Shown in pieces: positions 30,845-35,344 of a DNA stretch of 35,344 nucleotides. The notes below the pieces were generated by a model. That model was not told the DNA's origin, made no database searches, and saw only the letters and a list, made by a program, of their open reading frames with translations. Source of the DNA: Treponema sp. (lineage in GTDB: Bacteria > Spirochaetota > Spirochaetia > Treponematales > Breznakiellaceae); the NCBI GenBank assembly GCA_031276965.1, contig JAISMC010000080.1, forward strand, positions 1 to 35,344, given 5' to 3'. Numbering within the stretch: position 1 is the stretch's first letter; each line of letters begins with the position of its first letter. Position numbers and translations under genes: made by a program.

Positions 30845-33580
30845 CTAAATCAGCTTGTGCTCTTTGGCGGCGGAGCCCATCATACTGTTCCAATAGTTCA
30901 GGGAGAGGAAAACCCGTCTGGTTTCAATGTCATCAATGCGGCTGGCCCGGCTTTGGAGCTGCTTAAAGGCCAGGCTGATGGCGGTGTTCATATCAACCTC
31001 GGTGGCGCCATATTCCAGGAGGATACGGTAATAGGCATAGAAGTAAAAGGCATCGTTGGGATCGGTACTGGGCATGCGTTCGTCCCGCATGATCCGTTCC
31101 ATAACATGCATCGCCTGCTCCCGGCCGGAGCCGGAACCGAGGCGGCTTAAGGCCAGGGCCTGATAGGTGGAGACCAGACGTTCCCAGAAGGCCTGGTAGG
31201 GAAAGAGGAGCAGCTCGCACTGGGAAAAACCGCTGTGCCAGTCGGGCTGTTCAATAAATAGAAAACCCTGGCCGGGCAGATCCGCCTGCATCTGCTCCGC
31301 AAGCTCCACGGTCTTCCGGTAATCGCCGGCTAAATAGGATGCCTCAATCTCGAAAAGCCGGGCGTCGGTATTCCGTTCCGGTAAAGGGCGGACATCGTTC
31401 CGCAGATATACATTAGCCCTGAAAATCCAGGCGGACAACACCTTGTCCGCATCGGCGGAGACCGGAATTGAAGGATTCTCCCGCAGGGCGGAGAATATTC
31501 CCAAAGCCTCTTTGTAACGCCCGCTTTCAAAACGAAAACGGCCCTGGAGAAAACGGGAACGATCCGTCCATTCGGGCCTGCCCGAAAGAGAAGCGGCTTC
31601 TTCGGCCTGTCTGGCATAACGCTCCGCCCGGGAGAGATTCCCAAAGAGAAAGAGGGTCCCCGCCATGTAGTAGGCGCTCACCGCCAGTTCGTTAAAGTCT
31701 TCCGCCTTTTCGGCATTCTCCATGGCAAAGGTAAAGTAGTCTATGGCGTCGTCTGGTCTTTGTCTGGCCAGATTGACCAGGGAAAATAAACGGTAGGCGT
31801 GGGCAAGGCCGCGGCCCTGTACGTTCTGGTTCAGCAGTATCGATTCTTTAATCACCTCGGAGGCGCCGGCAATGTCATGCTTCCCCAGATTGAAACTGGC
31901 AAGATTGGTCATTATCTGAGCCTTATAACCGGGAAAACTGATCTGTTCGGGGTAGGGCTCCTGAAAGGCCTCCCGTATCGCCGCCTCATCGCCATGGATA
32001 AGGGCCTTGAGGGTTTTGAAAATAGAGAGCAGCGCCGGAACCCTGGGCTCCCCCACAATGGCGCCGAAAATTCCCTTATCTATCGCCGCTTCAATGCTTT
32101 TGCAGGTATTATTGCTCAGATCCCCGTAGATGCTGTCCAGGATAAGCCCGTCGCTTCCTCCGCCGCCCAGATCCGAAAGGGCCCTGAGAAGGTTAAAACA
32201 GGGGTCCAGTTTCCCCGCCGCGACCCATGCCAAAAGGCGGTTCCGTACCATAGCGCGGAGCCGCTCCGCCTTGTCCTTTAGAACCTTTTCCGCCTTCCGG
32301 GTAAACTTATGGAGCCGGGGCCGGGGGTCCGAGGGGGTGTCTATAAGCCCCGCATAGATAAGCATGTCAAAGGCCCGGGAGATCATCCGGGGGTTTTTCC
32401 CCTCTTCGGCAATAAGCTGGGGGAAAAGGGAGCCGGGGAAATAGGGCCAGAGTAATTCGCAGAGACAGGCAATCTCCCAGAGGTCCCCGGGTGTGGTCTC
32501 CGGCTGGAAAACGGCATAATCCGTACCGGGAAACTGTATGACATGGGAAAAGACCCCTTCCCAGTTCCTAAGACAACCTTCTTCGGCGCAGGTCCCGTAA
32601 ACATCGAGGGAAAAAGCATTGGGGCCGCTTCCGGATTCGTTTGGTCCCTTATAGGAAAGAGCCGCATAGGTATCCTGGAAAATCTCCCGGACCGTTCCGT
32701 CCGCCCGGTGAATGTTTTCTAATATGATCATGGGGGATGTTCTGCGCCGTTCAGCGGCGGAAACGTAGGATTTAAGCAGGATATGAAAAAAGCGCCTCCC
32801 CTTCTGAATCAGATAGGGTGAAAACGTATCCCGCAGCCGTTCCCGGAAAATATGGGCCGCCAATATATCCAGCGTCTCCAGGGCCTCCGCATCCCCCAGG
32901 ACAGCGCGGATATTCTGATTGTAGGCGTCGGAAAGGCAGCTAAGGCCCCGGCCTCCGGCGCCGAAACGGATGATCAGCGGCGGGAAGCCTTTCAAACGTT
33001 CCGCGGAGAACCGGTACAAGCTTGCCCGTTTCCCCAAAAATTCCGCCCCCAGAAGCACCGTGTTCCGCCGGTCCCCGTTGCGGAGGATCTGCAGGATCTT
33101 TTCGCCGGAGGAATTTAAGCCCGCCGCCGGGGACCAGGGTTTGATCCCCTTAATCCGGGCATAGTTTGATACCGGCGGGCCGCCTTTGGCCCAATCCTGG
33201 GGAGCGTCGAAGATCACATAGGGAGCCAGGGCTTTCTGTATCGAAGCGGCGCACCATATTCCGGCCGTCCCGAAACCGGCGGGAAGCATCTGCATAGTCT
33301 TTTCGGAAATATTTTGGGCAATTACGCAGTCATAGCCGTAAAGGTCCGGGGCGGCCTCCTCCAAAACCCGGATAAGGTTCTCTACAATGCAGAGCAGATC
33401 CAGCCAGAAGGCAACGGCGCTTTCGTCAAGGGAAGCGGAGATACACTTTTGTTCCAGCCGGACACTGCCCCCGGAGGCCTTAACGGAGGCGGCGATGGAC
33501 TCCTCCAGGGAGGAAACCAGCCCGGGCCGGGTCCGGTGGAGCTGGGCCTTGTAGCGGAGCGAAAAAAGCATCTGTATCAT
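30845..33580 (-). CDS. Large TPR-rich protein with degenerate P-loop-like segment
   Basis: This is a 911-residue cytoplasmic-looking protein. The N-terminal 400 residues resemble the ATPase part of STAND-type regulators but without proper motifs. The likely P-loop stretch reads LLGAEFLGKRASLYRFSAERL, where GxxxxGK is followed by Arg instead of Ser or Thr. A Walker B-like PMIILENIHRADG lies near residue 290. The C-terminal half has TPR-like helices, for example RQRPDDAIDYFTFAMENAEKA, LFGNLSRAERYARQAEEAA, SGRYKEALGIFSALRENP and AGDYRKTVELAEQMQ. It may have lost ATPase function, or the motif is permissive. It is probably a regulatory or scaffold protein; role unknown. Its -10 TATACT (33626-33621) shares the short divergent region with argF. 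Confidence 0.7.
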   Translation of the reverse strand: MIQMLFSLRYKAQLHRTRPGLVSSLEESIAASVKASGGSVRLEQKCISASLDESAVAFWLDLLCIVENLIRVLEEAAPDLYGYDCVIAQNISEKTMQMLPAGFGTAGIWCAASIQKALAPYVIFDAPQDWAKGGPPVSNYARIKGIKPWSPAAGLNSSGEKILQILRNGDRRNTVLLGAEFLGKRASLYRFSAERLKGFPPLIIRFGAGGRGLSCLSDAYNQNIRAVLGDAEALETLDILAAHIFRERLRDTFSPYLIQKGRRFFHILLKSYVSAAERRRTSPMIILENIHRADGTVREIFQDTYAALSYKGPNESGSGPNAFSLDVYGTCAEEGCLRNWEGVFSHVIQFPGTDYAVFQPETTPGDLWEIACLCELLWPYFPGSLFPQLIAEEGKNPRMISRAFDMLIYAGLIDTPSDPRPRLHKFTRKAEKVLKDKAERLRAMVRNRLLAWVAAGKLDPCFNLLRALSDLGGGGSDGLILDSIYGDLSNNTCKSIEAAIDKGIFGAIVGEPRVPALLSIFKTLKALIHGDEAAIREAFQEPYPEQISFPGYKAQIMTNLASFNLGKHDIAGASEVIKESILLNQNVQGRGLAHAYRLFSLVNLARQRPDDAIDYFTFAMENAEKAEDFNELAVSAYYMAGTLFLFGNLSRAERYARQAEEAASLSGRPEWTDRSRFLQGRFRFESGRYKEALGIFSALRENPSIPVSADADKVLSAWIFRANVYLRNDVRPLPERNTDARLFEIEASYLAGDYRKTVELAEQMQADLPGQGFLFIEQPDWHSGFSQCELLLFPYQAFWERLVSTYQALALSRLGSGSGREQAMHVMERIMRDERMPSTDPNDAFYFYAYYRILLEYGATEVDMNTAISLAFKQLQSRASRIDDIETRRVFLSLNYWNSMMGSAAKEHKLI

Positions 33581-33685
33581 AGCAATTTTTTGCCTTTAGG
33601 CGTAAACTTCATTCCCGGATAGTATACACTAAAAACGAAATACTCAAAGTGATTTCTACACGGAGTTGTTCGGATAGGAGAGACT

Positions 33686-34630
33686 ATGACGTTACAAACC
33701 TTAAAAGGCCGGTCCCTGCTTACCTGGCTGGATTATACGGCGGAAGAGATCCGAAGCCTCCTGGATTTTTCCAAACGCCTCAAGGCCGAAAAAGACCGGG
33801 CGCATCAGCGTCTTACCGGGAAGACCATTGCCCTTTTATTTGAAAAGCGTTCCACCCGGACCCGGTGCGCCTTTGAAACCGCCTTTGGAGAGGAGGGAGG
33901 CCACCCGGTGTTTTTATCCACGGCGGATATACAGTTGGGGGCCAAGGAATCTATCGAAGATACCGCCCGGGTCCTGGGCCGCATGTTCAACGCCATCCAG
34001 TTCCGGGGTTTCAAGCAGTCCACCGTGGAAACCCTGGCCGGGTACTCCGGGGTGCCGGTATACAACGGCCTTACCGACAGCTTTCATCCCACCCAGGTCC
34101 TGGCGGACATTATGACGATAGAGGAAAATTTCGGCCCCGCCGGAGGGAAAAAACTCTGCTTTACAGGAGACGGCCGGAACAATGTGGCCCGGTCCTTAAT
34201 GGTAATCTGCGCCAAGCTGGGGCTTCACTTTACGGTGATAAGCCCCCCGGAGCTTAATCCCGGCGCCGCCCTGACCGGACAGTGCAGGGCCCTGGCGGCG
34301 TCTTCCGGGGCGGAGATTACCATTACGGCGGACCCGGCGGCGGTGGAAGGGGCCGAAGCGGTCTACACCGACGTATGGGTTTCCATGGGAGAGGAGGCAA
34401 AGCGGGAGGAAAGGCTGGCCCTGCTGAGACCCTACCAGGTTAACCAGGCCCTGATGGACAAAACAGGCCGGAGGGACAGCATCTTCCTCCACTGCCTCCC
34501 GGCGGTAAAGGGCGAAGAAGTTACCCCCGAAGTAATCGACGGCCCCCAAAGCCGGGCCTGGGACGAGGCGGAAAACCGGAAACATACCATTAAAGCCATC
34601 ATCCTGGCCACATTGGGCTGTAACGAATGA
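33686..34630 (+). CDS. argF: Ornithine carbamoyltransferase
   Basis: This enzyme joins ornithine and carbamoyl phosphate to citrulline, in arginine synthesis, or runs in reverse in the arginine deiminase route. Motifs are complete: carbamoyl phosphate loop STRTR at residues 56-60, the His-Pro-x-Gln site in GLTDSFHPTQVLAD, and the ornithine-side HCLPAVKGEEVTPEV. SMGEE is also typical. 314 residues is the normal length. An AGGAG site precedes the ATG. No other arginine genes are in the window, so the direction of the pathway cannot be told; argF is used as the general symbol. The upstream 105 bases are shared with the divergent 911-residue gene. Confidence 0.95.
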   Translation: MTLQTLKGRSLLTWLDYTAEEIRSLLDFSKRLKAEKDRAHQRLTGKTIALLFEKRSTRTRCAFETAFGEEGGHPVFLSTADIQLGAKESIEDTARVLGRMFNAIQFRGFKQSTVETLAGYSGVPVYNGLTDSFHPTQVLADIMTIEENFGPAGGKKLCFTGDGRNNVARSLMVICAKLGLHFTVISPPELNPGAALTGQCRALAASSGAEITITADPAAVEGAEAVYTDVWVSMGEEAKREERLALLRPYQVNQALMDKTGRRDSIFLHCLPAVKGEEVTPEVIDGPQSRAWDEAENRKHTIKAIILATLGCNE

Positions 34631-34746
34631 CCTGCGCCGGATAAAGCGCGGGCTACGTCCTGCGGACGTAGCCTGAAGGCTGCGTTACGGCGGCGCGGAA
34701 TTGTACCCCGCCGCAAACTATGTTTGCGCGCTTACTCCGCGGAGGC
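34631..34746. other. Cluster of GC-rich hairpins between argF and the lipoprotein gene
   Basis: In this convergent spacer GGCTACGTCC-TGC-GGACGTAGCC (34651-34673) is perfect, CGCAAAC-TAT-GTTTGCG (34712-34728) is perfect, and GCGGCG/CGCCGC arms lie between them. No T-run follows. It may be a compact repeat element or a two-way terminator region. Confidence 0.6.
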
Positions 34747-35085
34747 TCATTTGTCGCGAAAGGTAAAACTGCCTCCCGATTGTGATACGGAGACAAGATC
34801 CACCGGTGAATAATCGACATTGTAAATGGAGGCGCTCCGGTTAAACCTGCACGACACACTATCCCCCGGGGAAACCGTGTAACTTCCCGTGTCGTCGGAA
34901 AGGGTTACCGGATGAGAGGAATGGTTGTAGAATGTATACACCTGGCCCTGTTCAGTTGAAACGCTTGTATAGTTGTATGTCCCGGTATACAGGGTTTCAC
35001 CGGCGGATTCACACCCCGCCAAAGTAAACCCGGTCAACGCAGCGATGGCGATAAACCCCAAAAGTTTGAAAATCTTCCGTTTCAT
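34747..35085 (-). CDS. Small lipoprotein
   Basis: This is a 112-residue protein with a lipoprotein signal peptide (KIFKLLGFIAIAALTGFTLAGC). The lipidated Cys is at about 25 and is followed by ESAGE, a short soluble linker. The mature part is a beta-rich domain of about 85 residues (YTGTYNYTSVSTEQGQVYTF, NHSSHPVTLSDDTGSYTV) without a recognised family. An AAGGGGCG lies about 8 bases before the ATG. It is probably anchored in the membrane facing the periplasm or the cell surface. No neighbour indicates a function. A 3' hairpin-rich spacer separates it from argF. Confidence 0.7.
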   Translation of the reverse strand: MKRKIFKLLGFIAIAALTGFTLAGCESAGETLYTGTYNYTSVSTEQGQVYTFYNHSSHPVTLSDDTGSYTVSPGDSVSCRFNRSASIYNVDYSPVDLVSVSQSGGSFTFRDK

Positions 35086-35344
35086 GGAACGCCCCTTTGT
35101 ATATGATTTTCCCCGCTATGGTCCCCGTCATAGCCGGGGACTATAGCCACAATACGCCGCTGTAATCACGGCTTTGACTTAAACAAAAAGCCGCTGGCAG
35201 ACCATCGTGAAGGCCGCCCGCAGATAATGAAGAACCCAGGAGCAAGCTCCTGGGTATCTTCGTTCTGCAAGGTATGGATTGTATGCGGGGTTCATACCAA
35301 TATCTACCTCGCTCATTATAATTCCATCACTCCGCTTACATTAT
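35086..35344. other. Right-end non-coding stretch with two hairpins
   Basis: I see no ORF of note. Hairpins are GTCCCCG-TCATAGC-CGGGGAC at 35121-35141 and ACCCAGGAG-CAAG-CTCCTGGGT at 35234-35255. The second is extended by AAGA/TCTT with one bulge and followed by TATCTTCGTT, giving it a terminator-like look for an unseen gene or element. The window ends before any gene appears. Confidence 0.55.

Overview
The window reads as a chromosome segment of a spirochaete of the Treponema lineage, most like the termite-gut treponemes. The support is qualitative and no database search was run. It includes a TP0108-type phosphofructokinase, a Gx-transporter/NusG-II pair, a membrane-anchored PpiC protein, a DUF115 (Maf-like) protein, a giant TPR protein, spirochaete-style lipoproteins, and a family of intergenic hairpins built on GTTCCAAAAC/GTTTTGGAAC. 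Base composition is GC-rich throughout. I see no rRNA, tRNA, CRISPR, transposase or phage genes.

Layout. Positions 1-5914, + strand: a NitT/TauT/Ssu-type ABC permease (cut by the window edge) and its ATPase, an O-acetylhomoserine sulfhydrylase, an intrinsic terminator, then a new promoter with a palindrome driving two overlapping nitrogenase-like genes (NifD-like and NifK-like). Both nitrogenase-like proteins keep the P-cluster cysteines. The D-like protein keeps a cofactor-type Cys and a candidate His, but it lacks the Gln191/His195 equivalents of true NifD. Next to an enzyme that can fix methanethiol into methionine, the best reading is a methylthio-alkane-reductase-like (Mar-type) organosulfur scavenging locus: import, reductive C-S cleavage, methanethiol, methionine. 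No NifH-like reductase or NifB is in the window.

Positions 5915-14668: a frameshifted PD-(D/E)XK-like gene (- strand), a TIM-barrel sugar isomerase/epimerase-like gene behind an 11-bp-arm inverted repeat, a PpiC-type periplasmic foldase overlapping a DUF115 gene, the electron-bifurcating transhydrogenase pair nfnA-nfnB, and an exported TPR protein. Positions 14669-18175: a 21-bp minisatellite of 12 units with 63-bp higher-order order, then two tandemly duplicated lipoprotein genes (exact 1254-bp offset) and a small outer-membrane barrel protein. The duplication junction carries a relic of the barrel gene's 3' end.

Positions 18287-24046: a two-part membrane protein (Gx transporter plus EcfT-like half) with a NusG-II protein, a NifU-domain protein, a stack of three hairpins, PduO-type cobalamin adenosyltransferase overlapping an AlaX-type editing protein, then divergent trmH and an unknown gene. 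Positions 24288-35344: a small exported protein, a LarA-family protein paired with 6-phosphofructokinase, an exported unknown, an HExxH protein, RsmE, a 911-residue TPR protein, ornithine carbamoyltransferase and a small lipoprotein.

Several starts (AlaX, TrmH, RsmE, the frameshifted nuclease-like gene) sit 6-7 nt after a -10-like hexamer with no Shine-Dalgarno. This suggests leaderless transcripts beside other genes that carry strong AGGAG sites.
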